A stretch of DNA of 64,000 nucleotides from Rotaria macrura. Lineage: Eukaryota; Rotifera; Eurotatoria; Philodinida; Philodinidae. The position numbers were made by a program, and so were the translations under genes. The notes beneath the pieces were generated by a model. It ran no database searches. It had not been told where the DNA came from and worked only from the letters and a program-made list of their open reading frames with translations. Position 1 is the stretch's first letter. Each line of letters starts with the position of its first letter. Shown here piece by piece: positions 12,501 through 26,700 of the stretch. The stretch is taken from the NCBI GenBank assembly GCA_900239685.1, contig OENT01000455.1:50119-114118 (forward strand), in the 5' to 3' direction.

Positions 12501-14753
12501 AATTTGAGGATCATTTGAACTTCTTATGGACGACAACGTTATATAATTCAAGAAGAAGAGCAAGGTCGTTCGTATATCAGCTGTACGATCGGCATATCGA
12601 GAGCCCATAAACTCTGTTTTTATGATTATCTTTTGTCTGTTGAAAGAAAAGCCTCCTTCGGATTTTTAAGAATTAAGAATCCTTTCGATCGTGATGGTAA
12701 GTCACTGTCAAGTATTTAAGTGGAAAGAAATCTTCAATATTGCTGTGTTTCTAAGTGAGATCGTAGCTTGTAATAAGGCTTCACTATTCGAGTATTCTAT
12801 GCTCTTTGAGGAAGTTAATTTCTGTTGGCATTCTTTCTCTTGAAACTTCTTTTTGTAAATAAGACGCTTCAGATAATCTTAACTTGTCACTCACTATCAT
12901 TTTCATGTTCCAAGACAAATTACATATTTTCTGTAGTGAGTGACCAAGATGTTTTTGAATATTCATATAATCAAAAGAACGCTACGGCGACATTCATGTG
13001 GTGATATGATCTAACGATATTCACAACATTTGTAACCGAACACTTCTATTAGAGTTTCTGGATTTTACTCCGTCATCGAAAAACCCATATCAAGAACAGT
13101 TGATTATTTCAAGTAAACGACTGCAACTCAACTTTAGTTCGATTTCAACAGTAATTTAAATTAAACTAGAAAATACTAAACTTGACAAGAAATTCTTACA
13201 AAACTTTTCGAAATTTTGTACATGCATCATAACTACAATAGAATGACTCATATTGAATTTTAGTGATTCACATGAATATATACAACCAAGTTCATCATTA
13301 TGTCATGTAGTATGCGCAGTAAATTAATACAAAAAATTGTCATTAATTTCTTCTGCATGAAAATATATACTTTATACTACAGGTAAATTCACATGTATTT
13401 TACCAATATGATCTCTCGTATTTATTCGTAAAACTATGACCAATTTTTTATTCCTAGTATATCATGATTGTTTATGTCAACATGGTAACCATCATCTATC
13501 GTTGAATCATTACTAATGAATGATATATTTTGTTGGAACATAGTTCTTTTTATCTTCTACAAGATACATATTCGTATTAGTAACTAGACAATTATCAGTA
13601 ATCGTATCCTATGAATTGTTCGTATTCTTACAGTTGGAAACTAATACACATAAGCTAGGACTTGTTGAAAGGTCATTAGTGTTCTAAACTCATTGCTCGC
13701 TTTTCTAATGAAACAATCGTCTTGTTGTTGTTCTACGCTGTCCTGAATTATAAATATGTAAAATAATTTAGATCATCAAACATATTCCTAAAGCATGAAG
13801 GTAGATTCAAATTGGTGACGATTGAATAGTTGTGTTGGTTTTTTTTTGAAATATTATAATGTTCATCATATACGACGATGCAATATGAATATAAGGGAAA
13901 CGTTTTTTTTTAAGGATATTTCTCATGAGAATCTAGAATTTATTTTACAATCTTTAAATTGTTCTTAAATATATCAATATGCTTTACAAAACAATAAAAG
14001 TTTTTCTTCTGAAAAATATCTAAGAATAGTAATGTAATTGAAAATTTCGACGAGTTCTATAGTAAATATATACTGTGCTTATTTGGTCGGCTTGACCTTT
14101 TCACAATTTTACCAAGATGGACCAAAGAGAAAATTGTATTATAAGTGTTATCGGTTTCTGTCGTTTTTGATTGATAATGTAATGTTTGACCGATTCTCGT
14201 TACCCTATGATAATAACAACTCAACAACATGAATCGAAACACATCATATACGAGTTTTGTGTTTTTGTACTTAGTAATCGAAAATATTGATTAACTTCGA
14301 GCCTTTCCCATTATCAGTTTTCAATTGAGCGAAGATCTATGATAAAATTTGTTTTTTCTTGTTTTGTTCATTTTACGAACAGAAAGCTACAAATTAGAAT
14401 AAGGAACAACAAAACTCAATAGATAGAAAAAAAAATGACACCGTTTGTTGTATTTAAATGCTCTAATATTACAATATATTGTTACGAAAAAAAAAAACAA
14501 AAGCACATATTCTAAAAAATAACAATATTTTATTTATTAATTACATAGAATGAGAAGAAAAAAAAAACAAAATTTCGTTCATTATTTTAAATTACGTGTC
14601 TTATGTGAAAGATAATTGTTCTATGAATTATTCGTTTATCGAATAAATGTTTCTTATGTTACAAAAGTAACAAGTATAATCACATCTGATATGAAAAACA
14701 ACATATGCTTGATGGAACAAAACACAAAATTTGTGATTTGTTTACGTTTGTTT
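9565..14753. other. gene-poor interval with repeat debris
   Basis: 5.2 kb of AT-rich DNA between the NTF2 and NWD genes. ORFs in it are short, lack family-like blocks and are not flanked by matching splice sites, so no gene is called. G-rich tracts near 11.4-11.5 kb and a 15-bp inverted repeat (11.13/11.56 kb) stand out from the background and probably mark a decayed mobile element. Confidence 0.5.
11125..11570. repeat. G-tract element flanked by 15-bp inverted repeats
   Basis: GTGGAACTCACATAT at 11125-11139 recurs exactly in inverted orientation at 11556-11570. Between them is a GC-rich block (about 11405-11510) with G/C runs such as a run of nine or more G and GGTTACCCCC, unlike the surrounding AT-rich DNA. 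The same 15-mer occurs again at 61699-61713. This is most simply a short non-autonomous mobile element; the family is unknown. Confidence 0.4.
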
Positions 14754-17700
14754 TCACAATAGACAACATATTTTTGTGCGTTTTTCTTTCGTTTGATGAC
14801 TTGTCGGTGGCGGATGTGGACTTATAACAACAGCAGCTGGATCTTCACCACCAATAATGAGGCCAACTGTGCTACCACGAGATGTTTGAATATTAATCGG
14901 TTTATTTTGTGTACCGGTGCTCATTGTTGAGCCAACAATATTAACACCGACACCAGTAGTACTATTCTTTTTCTGTGGACCACGTTGCTTTTTCTTGAAG
15001 AATTCTTTACTTTGAGATTTACTCATTGGATCTGGCTAAAAAAAGAAAAATTTAATAGTTAAATATTTCATTTTGCTTCGATGACAAAAAGAAAAAAAAT
15101 AAACAATAAACAAAGCATCAATCGATGAATATTCAAAAATGAAAATAGAAAGCAACCTAGATAATATCGCTTTTATGATCTAGACTATTTGTTGATGTTA
15201 AAGATGCTGTTTGAGTTTGATATTGTGATTCAAAACACGATAAACTATCTCGTTGAATAACATCAAGTCGATTTTTATTATTCGTTACTGTATTAGGTAC
15301 ATTATGTTGTTCATTAACTTGACTCTCAGCTGCATGAGATGATGTTGAGAAAGAACTCATTGCACGTTGTCTACCAAAGCTACATTCTGAATGACATGAC
15401 GTTGGATAAAATGCTTTTTGTAAACGTAATGGTGTTAGAGATGATTGAATCGATGTGCAATTATTTGGTGAATCTTGTACTTTAAGATGTCCATGTTGTT
15501 GTATTTGTAATTGAGGTTGTTGATTATTGTGAGGAGAATAGATAATATGTACAATAACGGGACCACCATTCGAACAACTCAATTCACTTTGACGTCGTGA
15601 TTCAACCGATGACCAATTAAAAAAACGTCGTCGAAAAATAAAATATGAAAAATCATTGAAGAATCTTTTAAATTCACGACGAAACAATTCACCGGTAAAT
15701 GTATACAAATAAAATCCACATCCATGATCAAGATACAATAAAAATCTCATCATACCATCTAATAAAATTTTATATTCTCTATCGTATGATAAATACGGTT
15801 CAATAACAGAGAAAACTCGTAATGGAAATGTTAATAATACAAAAAGTAATGTTGATACAAATAATATATATGCTAATTGTGTATCACGTGGCGAACGAGT
15901 TTGTCTTATACCTAATTCTTTCATTAATATATGAGATTTACATACAGAATACATGACAGTTGCATTAGCAAGTAGAATTATTATAAATGGTACTAAAGAA
16001 TTAATGAGAAAATCTATTCGTGATAAATGATACGTTAGAAAATGATCATATCGTTCGTTCGTTGGTCGTATTAAATTTGAACTACATACGGGTAATACTA
16101 GATTATCGGTTTGATTTTTGATAGATCGACAAAATTTTTCTTGTTCAGGACCAAAAAATAGTAAATAATGTATATTAAGAATAAATAATAGAGTAAATAT
16201 AATCGTTAATATGCAATACGAATGTTTTCGATTGAAAATATCTTGATTCCAAACAAAACTTCGTGTTACAGCCGCACGTTCAAGTGATATAACACATAGA
16301 ATCCAAACAGCACATTGAGAAAGATAATTCGTTAGAAATTTATAGATTCGATATAGATAAATAGAATGTTGAACTAAATTCCATTTAAATGTATAGATTT
16401 CAATCAGATGAATACAATTTATTGTAATTAACAATAGATCCTTCAAAAAAAAAGAAAAGAAACAGAAAGCTAAAACTCGTTTTCTATCTTAAATATACAA
16501 TAACAAAAAACAAGAAAATTTACACCATGCTTACCATACAACTTTCAGCGACGAATAATATGGAGCAACCGAATTTTTTAAATTTTTTTCTTGTAAATAT
16601 TAGTATCGTTAATAATGAGCCAATAAAACCGAACGGAAGTAATAACCATGGATAGATACGATGGAAACGAATAATAAATTTAATCACAGCACCATTGGAT
16701 ATATTGGATGGTAAGATTGAATACAGATTATAATATTCAAAATTTTCGATATTCATTGTTGGGTTCTCAATATCTGATCTTATCTACATACAGATGTTGT
16801 TTTTTTTGTATTCATACACACATATTATAATAGTCAAGATTCTTTCTGTATATATATATATATATATATATAGCCACTTAATGTCTTATTATAGCATTAA
16901 TTCTCTTTACTGTCGTTGCTCTCAATGGATTAATAAAGAAATATTTGTTTTGCTCAATCATATTTTCTTTAGACACGCACATATTTATGTTTCTTGAAAA
17001 GATTCATCTCCTCTCGTAGAATAGATTAGTAATATTTTTGTTATATTGGATTTTTTCGTCTAATTACTTAGCGCTATTTTCCTTTTCGGAACTTAGACTA
17101 TAGACAAACAAATATTTAACTAAATAAAAGGAAAATAGGAAACAAAACTAACATTGATAAAAAATACATGTATAGACGAAGAAAAAGAAAACACCTATGT
17201 TAGTAATGGATGAAGATTTTATTTTTGATAACATAGAACTATGTTGTTTTTCTCGTCAAGCAAAAAGAAGAAAGCTGATGAGTCGGAAAGGAAAACACTG
17301 AATACATGCAGATTGTCATAAAAAATAACACGACATTGATGCCGTTATGTTCTACTTAATTGCTTAGTAATAATAAGTCAACACAAATATATATATACAT
17401 ATACATACGAATATATGAACACGTCTCTTGTCATCTCGTATATATCTATAGCCTAGCCTATGTTGTCATTGTCAATGGCGTCGTTTTTTGTTTCTTTGTT
17501 GTGTTTTTTCTGTAAGGCATATTTTTTTTGTGTCTTCTATTAATTAATAGTAATTGTATGACTTGTCGTATAGTTTTCTCTTTTTTCTTGCTTTTATATC
17601 GATCGATCGATGGTAGGACATTATGTTATATTGTCTGTCTACTGCAAACACTTTCTTGTCTTCTTATTGGTCTTTCTATGAAGATTCGGAATGTTCCAAC

Positions 17701-20700
17701 AGATTGATGCTTAAAGAAACTCTTATTTATCATATTTGCATATGGATTCAAATGTGTTTATACGATGACATTGTTTGTTTTTAAATGATTAATTAGCTTC
17801 ACGTACTTCGCTTGATAATTTCATTTTGAAATCAAAAGTTATAGCATGTTTCATAAAATCTTATCAGACAAAGAACAAGCATATAGCAATAATAATGCTC
17901 CCCTAACGTGAAATATTTAGCAGGAACAGAAACTGTGAAAGTTTTTTATAGAAATGGAAATTGAAAATAGAAACTACATATTTGGTTGATGGATCAAAAA
18001 GAAATCTTTGAAAAACAAACAACAAATTATATTGATATTCTCAACATGCTACAGGCAAATATACGAATGAATAAATGTCAATAGAAAATTTCTTCGTTGA
18101 TTATTGTTTATGTCATGGTGAGAAAAAAAAAGAAGATTTTCTATTTTGTTTTCATCACGCCGTATACTATAATTGAAAAGTCATATAAGAAAAACAAAAA
18201 CTTACAACTAATATATCTCCACCGATTTGATCCATTTTCGAACTTTCACGAGAATTAGTCAATATTGTTGAATCTTTTGGATAGAGTAATGGTTTAGGTT
18301 TTATTGGTAGTGTAGGATTGCATGTTTCCGAAAACACTAGACATACGAGAAGTAAAAACATATTTTTCTTTTTTTTATAAATACTCAATTTCGTTTTTTT
18401 TCCATGTCGATCTAAATACATACTCTGGCTTTGACGTTGTGTAGTAGTTTTCGACGTATCATTAAATGGTATATTGAACAGACTAAGCATAGCAACACAT
18501 GGTGAATTTTGTAGAATTGCTGCATAACGAGCTATGTAAATCAAAGAAAAAGAAATTGACGTATTAATCGAATTAATTTCATGTTTTTTTTTCTATACCT
18601 CCACTTTGTGAGACAAGTAATTTGACTAGATTTTGATTAAAATCAAATGTAGCTAATTGTATACCAGCTATGGTAGACCATGCAGCAAGAAGACCATCTT
18701 GAGAAGCTTGTAATAATAAGATTTTAAATGAAAATAAAACAAATCATTTCAATTAAAAATATGTTTTTTACCAACAATGGCAACATTGCTATCAGTAGTA
18801 AATGACACGGAAACGATAGCAGTTTTATGCTTCAATAATTTATGCACGGCAGCTCCTAGAATAATTTATATGTATATTAAAATTTAATGGATAAATTGAT
18901 GCTCAATAATAATAAGACTTGAAAATTCTTTTTCTCTTCTCAAGAGTCTCATCATAATATTTTACATTATTATAAATGACTCTTATGAGTAGGCATAATG
19001 AAATATGAGTACACAACATACACAATTACTAATCTATGAGTCTAGCTAAACACTGAGAATAGCTTTTGAAGTCTGATTAAATAAAACAAAACAAAGAGGG
19101 AAAATCCTGACATGACTCTTGTGTCTTCCCGGGGAAGGAAGCAATTCTGATTGCGATGTCTTTAAATTTCCATTAAAAATACTGTATAATATTATCATTT
19201 TTACCATCTTTAAACGACCAAATAATTGCTTGACCACTTTTATCGCCAGTTAAAACATGTATACCATCTTCACTTATTGCCACTGCTCCAATAGATTCTT
19301 CGTGTTCGACAAGAACCTGACGAAGTCACATTAGAAACACATAACGAACTTCATATTTATAATAGGTTTTTTCTTCTTCATGCTTCTACCTGTGTTAATT
19401 TTCCCGACGATAATTCCCATAGTTTACAACTAAAATCTTCGCCACCTGTTATTAAATATTGTGAATCGGTTCGAAAAGCTATACAAGTTATTTTTCCTTC
19501 TGTATGATCGATTGAGCGTACAACACGTGCGTCGTCCAAAGACCATATTTTTAAACTAAATTTTATATATCGAAAAAAAACAACAACATAAATGTAAGTC
19601 CTTGGTTTTTTATTCCCACTGGCATTGAAAACAATACTTACATATTATCTCCAGTACCTGATACTACATATTTACCATCAGGAGAAACACCAAGCATTTT
19701 ACAAGGTACGTTGTACTAGAAGAGAAATAAATGATTTTTTTGTTTCATGAAAAAACTACTAATTAGAAAATATTTTCGGAAAAGTGAGTAGTCGCTAGTG
19801 AATCAATTGTATTATCGGATCTATATTTGATTTCTACATGGTTTCTTTAATCAGTACTATTGATTAATTACTCGTGACTAGAATTGTTTAGTTTCGTCAA
19901 TCCTCACTGGTCCCATATCAAAATTTCACAATAGTTTGTATCAGAAAATCGATGACTTTCCTTTCAGGTCACTAGAAAAAAAATTAACTTTCAAGTTATC
20001 GACTATATGATTTACACAAACAGAGCATCTAGTATGATTATTTAGCTTATCCGATTTTCGCCAATAGCTCGTGTCAAAAAATGCCACCTCGTAAACATGA
20101 CTCTAGCATTACGACCACGCTTCGTTATACGCGATGTAAATACGACTGGTATACTATGGTATACGATAAGAATAGGAACGGTGCATTCGACCCTATCGTC
20201 CGTAGTAATGAGTCGCATACAGTACACCAGTAATATTTACATCGTATGCTGTCAAAAACGGTCATATTTCTAGAATCATGCATATGCAGAGGCCACGCGA
20301 GATCATTTATTTTAGGAGAAGCAATACAAATTTCCTAACTATGAAATATGAAAGGGACAAAAAATATTCTTTTTTTGAAATCTACGTACGTATATGATAC
20401 TTTTCTTTATGTTGAAAATATCGTTTTTCTTTTATTTTTTTTGCGAAACAGAATCGGTAACAATAACATAAATATCGATTAAATACTGCCTTTCTATATT
20501 TATTAAAGCTAAAGAAGTTAATCATGTTTGATCCATTGTATTTCTTAGTGATGAAAAGCTTCTTTCACAAACAGATACTGTGACAGAGATCGTCCATGAA
20601 AATTTTTTATAACTCATTCATCACTTGAAATCATAAACGAAAGCTATGTTACATTAAATGACAGTTTTATTTTTCATCAATGACTTTTTCATACAAACGC

Positions 20701-23700
20701 TGTTCACTCTCGTAAAATCTGACAATTTGCCTGTATGGCAATTGCCTTACTATGACTACAGAGTCATGCCGAATACGTCTGTTAGATTGAATTCAAATTT
20801 ATTATATTTTCTGATGCTCGGAAGACGTAAGATGTTAGGGGAATGTAATTACAAGTAACGTTTGTCGACATCGAAAGTCGATTCACTGGGCTCTAGACTG
20901 ATAGAAGTTACGCTGAAAATGCCACAACTGGAGAGACAATTAGTTGTTTGTGTCAGAATCTGATAGTGACATTTCAAAGAAAAGAGTGGATAAGTTCATT
21001 GGAGACACGAAAGAAGTTGAATAAGTGAAAACGAGGCAAGAAAAGAAAATACACAAAGACAACGCGAAACACGATGAGGGGCAGCAGCCAAATCGGGGCT
21101 ACGGAATGGGGAAGGGGATCTCAAGTCCTATAGTTAATCAGAAATGTTTTTTCAAAAATCATGTCAAGGAGCTCGAAGGTTTTCAGAGGTGAGAAGGCGG
21201 CGGGTAAGGTCTCACTTAACTACTAATTCGTCAGATTCAGAGATTTTGGGATGGCAGCCTCAAAATACCTACCCTACGGGGGCACATCTTGCATGGGCTC
21301 CGTTACTGAAAGAGAGTTATTCAGCGTTTCCCTCTCATGAATTCAAACATCGTAGGCACCATAAAAATGGTCAACTGCGTCATGGAGATGGTTATTTATG
21401 TCATAGATTTGGTCATTTAGGCCACAGGAATAACCATATCCGTGTTTGTTACAGACAGACATAGTTGAATTACGGTTTCCAGACCCTATCCTGTCAGTCT
21501 AGGAAATAGCCTCTTGTAGTGCTGGTGCGTCGCTATGCTGTGCATACGATCACATTTTTTCAAGCCGGGAAGACTTTCGCCAATTAACGTTACTTGCTGT
21601 CGAAATCTCCGAAAAAAAAATGCCTCGAAACATAACATTTCGAATTTGACTACATCATCACCTTTCCCAAAGTAAAAATTTCGGAAGATATCCTCTCATT
21701 CTATGATCATTTGAGTAATAGAAATTCAACATATCAATAATTTATTCTATTCGTGATTTCGTCTTCAAGAATATTTTTTCCGACATTTGGACAGCATAAT
21801 ATTAGCGATTGGGAGAAATTCTGGAATCTCGATTATTTCACTGTGTAACTTATAAATAGATGTTTTAATACTGTCATAAAAATGAAATAAATAACATGCA
21901 GAGATAAATACTGGCAAGAAATAGAACTTGTTCATTGAACTAATCTTATGGAGAGAATTGAAACTTGATTCAACTGGTCATCGGAAGAGAAGTATCAAGT
22001 AAAATTTCAATATTTCAAAAGTGAAGAATACATTTGCTTATCTAATGTATACCGTTTCGTTTGAAGAAATTTCTTCGCTATACTCAAATTGCTCTATGCA
22101 CGTTAGAATTGATAATAATTATAAATTTACCGAGTCAATCAATTCACCCGTATTGGCCCACCATGTTTTAATATAATTTTGTTCATCACTCGATAGAATC
22201 TTTCGATTGTCTTCTAATATGCGTAGATGTGATATTGGAGCTGAATGTTCCTACAATGAAATTATGATTTCGTATTTAAACAACAAACAAAACGTATATG
22301 TATCATACAGTAAATTCAGCAACGATTTCTCCCATTTCGTTATCATAAACTTTAATTGTTGTGTCTCTTGAAGCAGACAAGGAAAATAAATATGAATGTG
22401 ATAGTGCAACTTGTGTTACAGGTGCACGATGATCAACAATTTGTTCAGTAAATTCACCGTCGATTAAATTAAATAATTTAACAAGACCAGTAGCACAACC
22501 AGCTATAGCTACATCACCTTCACGCGATATAGACAATGCTGTAATAGAATCGGCTGATGACGATGATTCATCACGACGAAACTCATTAAATTGTTGTTTT
22601 ACATTCAACACATGTATAGCATTCTAAAATACGTCAGAATAGAAAACAAGCAATAAAATATGATGTATATGCGAAACATCAACAAACTTCAGCAGCCGAG
22701 AAAAGAAAATAATCATCAGTTGATACATAAAGATCATTGACACATGAATCATGATGATTTAATTTTCGTAGAAGAGCACGTGAACGAAGATTATAGACGT
22801 AAACATATGAATTACTACAACCAACATAACAACACATGGAATCATGCGAAGCTGAGAGACTTTTAACCTATGATTGAACATTTAAAAACAAAATCGTGCA
22901 AATTTAAAATGTTCCATTTCACATACTTCGGATGAATGTCCTTCGAGATTATGAATATCACTTCCTGTTACAAGTGATTTTACTTGTACAGATCCATCAT
23001 CACAAGCAACTATAATAAATGTATCATCTGTTGTAATAATCATATTTCGTATTGGTGAGCCGATTGTATCAATTATATTAACTAATTGCATTCCACGAAA
23101 CATCCATCGTTTTACTGTTTGATCACGCGAAGCTAAAATCAATCAATCAATCAATCAATAAATCTATTTATTTTCTCATGTATCAATGATTACCAATCGT
23201 AGAGTCTATAAAGGGTCATGACCTTGTCTTAAGTGCACAAGGAAAAGTCTTAAAATGATTACTTTCAATAGGCCGATACTTAGTCTAATGAATTTTCCAT
23301 TCAGTTCTCAGATAGTTGATCGGATAAGTATAGGAATGCAACGAACCCGAACGTTCAGGTTCCATCTTGATTGGAACTATTTTGAAAGATTCGATAAGAA
23401 TCTAAAGGAATCCGATAGCAAAAGGATTCCAGCACAGTTAACATGAACTAATCAAAATTCTTGTTTACATCTGTATGACTCGAATTTTGAAAGACTTGGA
23501 TACGAGTGCTTACTCCTGGAAGTATTTTGTTCATTACTCCATCTTTCAATATGAGCAGCTGAAGCCAAACTCACGCCCGATATGGATCCGAGCCGGACTC
23601 ACGAACGACGAAATACTTTTGTTTTCTCGATGAAAATCTATTACTCTTTCAAGATAAAACGAGCAAATATGCTTGCCTATTATTTTCACATTTCTTCATA

Positions 23701-26700
23701 CACTTTGAAATTCACGAAGAAAATTTTCGTAGTAGCTTATCACTATTTCTTTTGCCTTATAGTCTAGTATGATAGTATTCAATATTTTTCGAGATTTTAA
23801 ATTTTGATAATAGACTCTGGTTAGATATTGAATATTTTTTGTGCCGTAGTTTGGTTGCAAGGAAAATGTCTAAAAATGAAAACGAGCGGAAAAACCGATG
23901 TGTACCATGATTGGCAACATTTGAGAACCTATAGTTCAGTATTGATTTTTAATTGTTGAGTGTAAGTTGAAGCGTAAGCCGAGATGCTGTGGTGTCACCC
24001 CCACTGACACGTCTCCTCATGCTTTTGCATGTATTAATTGTGTGTTAAATCAAGATGTCGAAAAATTGTTTTATATGAATTTTGAAAAATATTCATACTC
24101 AGATATTGAAATGAATATATTTTTTATTCTTGAAAAAACCGCCGATAAACTCATCGGCTTACATCTCTACTTATAACGTCAATTAAATATTTCGATGGAT
24201 TGTCATTTTTTGTTGCTAAACTTTATCTCTTGATTTATACGTAATTTGTCTTGTAATGTTAAATGTGTCTAACTCTAGCTATGATAGTTTTAAAACAATT
24301 TTCCACTTCGACCAAACTACTACGGTCAACTGAATATTTCACATGGATTTCATTTGTGATGAATCTTCTTCGGTGAAGTATCGAAATTTTACTAGTTATT
24401 TCAAGAAAAAAAACGTTATCGTCATTCTCCAATCAATCGAAAACATCGATTTCCAACTTGATCGAAGGAATAGCGGAACTGAATTTTTTCGTTGAAATAT
24501 TTTGTAAAATTTCCATAGCTCCTTAAGGCCCCCATCCCCCCTCAAAAAAAAGTCAATTTTCGGGAAAATTCAGATAAATGCACCAGAATATAGCCTGTTC
24601 CTCGCTCTTTCAGAACTCATATAGGTTTTTACCCCAAATCTCTTTTTTTGTAAGTTCTCTAAAAAAACCTGTATTTTTTCAAAAGTTTCGAAATTGAGAT
24701 AATTGCATCAAGATTTAGTGCGTTTTTCACTCTTTCAGAATAAATACAGATTTTTACCCGAAACCTCAATTTTGCCGGACACTTTGCGGGATTTTGGAAG
24801 CCTTCCTGAAAAAACTTGAATTTTCATCAAAAATTCTCAAATATCGAAAAACTTCTTCAAAGAAATCTTTTTCGGTTTTTGCTCAGTTTGCACTTTCAAA
24901 AAAGGGCATCTCGAATTTCTCAGTCCGAAGCTTCATACGATGTATTAAATTGTTTTTTATTTGAAAGAGCATGCCAAGATGCAGGGCATTGCAGAGCCTA
25001 TTTTTCAAAGACCGTTCTTGATGACTATATAACAAGGCATCTCTTTTCAAACTCTTCCTTTTTTCCGGGTTTTTTGAAGTCATTGAATTCGTAATTTCTG
25101 TTTTCCGCTGAAAAAATAAGAATTTTAAAAAAAAGGGACTCTGTACTGCCCTTTATAATCGCATGCTCTTTCTAACAAAAAAAATTTTAAAGATATTTCC
25201 TGAACCTGGACCGAGAAATTCGTGTTGCCAAATTTTCTATTTTTGACCCTTGTCAATTGTGTATCTCAGCCAATCATTGTGATAGAGGGCTGAAAATTTA
25301 AACGTAACCTTTTCATACCTAGCCTAACATATTCTGAAAGTTTCATGCAAGTCGAACGTTCCTGGGCCAAGATCGATTTTTGAGAGGGGGAGGGGGGGGA
25401 GGGCTTAAAGAAGGCCTAAAAAATTGAACTCTTATGAAGTATCCCATTACGATCAATCAATCATTATTTTACATGCTATGTAACAAAGCGATTTGAACAT
25501 TCCTTCGTAGTATTCATTTTTTGTAAATAGTGTACAGAACGAAATTTCGATGTGAGACTTTGATTATAGGTCGATGCATAACGAATACGAATATATTGCT
25601 TGTACATCCCTATGTAGGACTATAATGTTCTCTTTAACTCTAAAATATTAGTACAAAATGCATTAGGAAAAAATTTTCTTTTACATTAACGTTATTTCTT
25701 GAGAGAAAGCAATTAGTTTCAGCTTTTATATTTTCTACAGAAAAATTTTTCAATTGGTTCTTATTCGATACGACTTTTAAAATCTATGATAGACAGAAAA
25801 AAAGATTATACTATTTGAATTTCAAACTTAATTCTATCGGTCGACTTTGATACGAAGGGCTGTAATCAATTTTTCTTATCATAACAAACCTGAAATTAAA
25901 ATCGTATCATCTTGTGTCAAAGCAAGAGCAGTCACAGCATCAGCATGTTGCTCAATGGAATTTTCTATTTCGCCCGTTTCAAGACGAATAACGATAATTA
26001 ATCGATCACGTGAGCCAGTCACTATTTGTTCATTATTATGTGAAACTGTCATACAAAGTATTTCATCTTGATGAACACTAGAGAAAAATGAAAGAAGAAC
26101 AATTAACGTACATCATATAAAAGTATGATTTGTTATTGAAAATTTCTACTTGTATGTATTTTCTAAATCTCCTGAATGAAGATTAAATAATTTTATAGTT
26201 CGATCGATGGATGCTGTTACTAGAAATTTACTATTATACGTCAAATGAATAGATGTTATTAAATCTGCATGACCTAGATGAAAATTGAAAATTTGTTTAT
26301 CATCATAATTTTATTTTAAATATTACGATCGTACCAGTAAATTTTTTGACAAGTTTTTTCGATGGTATATGATACATAGCTATTTCATTGTCTCGTGTTG
26401 TACTAAAAACATGTTGATTGAATGTTGTCGGAGCTATTTTAAATGCACCATCACTACACGGTAAAACAGTGATTATCATCGATGGTATTGTTGATAACCA
26501 TGATGAAAGTGGTACAAATACAGATGTACCACATGATTCACACCATTCATATGCTTGACTACTTAAAGATTCAATATGTTCACTATAATGACCTATAGAT
26601 AAAGAAAATATGTTATTATCAAAATAACGAATGAAAATATTGATTTTCTTAGCCTTGTTTACATTTAATATTTTTTAATCGTAAAATAACTTCTCCAGCA

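Larger units (their letters stand above)
19716..22130 (-). other. 2.4-kb NWD intron with inserted repeats
   Basis: Intron between the WD40 exon ending GELIDS and the exon starting YNVPCKMLG. It carries a fold-back repeat near 20.13-20.24 kb and a GC-rich island near 21.06-21.48 kb; the rest is featureless AT-rich DNA. Confidence 0.65.
23133..25889 (-). other. 2.8-kb NWD intron with repeats
   Basis: Intron between the exon ending TILISG and the exon starting SRDQTVKRWMF. It contains a TCAA microsatellite at its 3' end and a roughly 0.9-kb repeat-like insert (24.52-25.41 kb). No exon is supported inside it. Confidence 0.65.

Noticed and set aside
14754..15035. Assigning the CCLL exon to the GPCR gene
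   Set aside because: The GPCR exon has its own in-frame stop at 15157 and I found no in-phase donor before it; the NWD exon 21 donor fits in phase 0.
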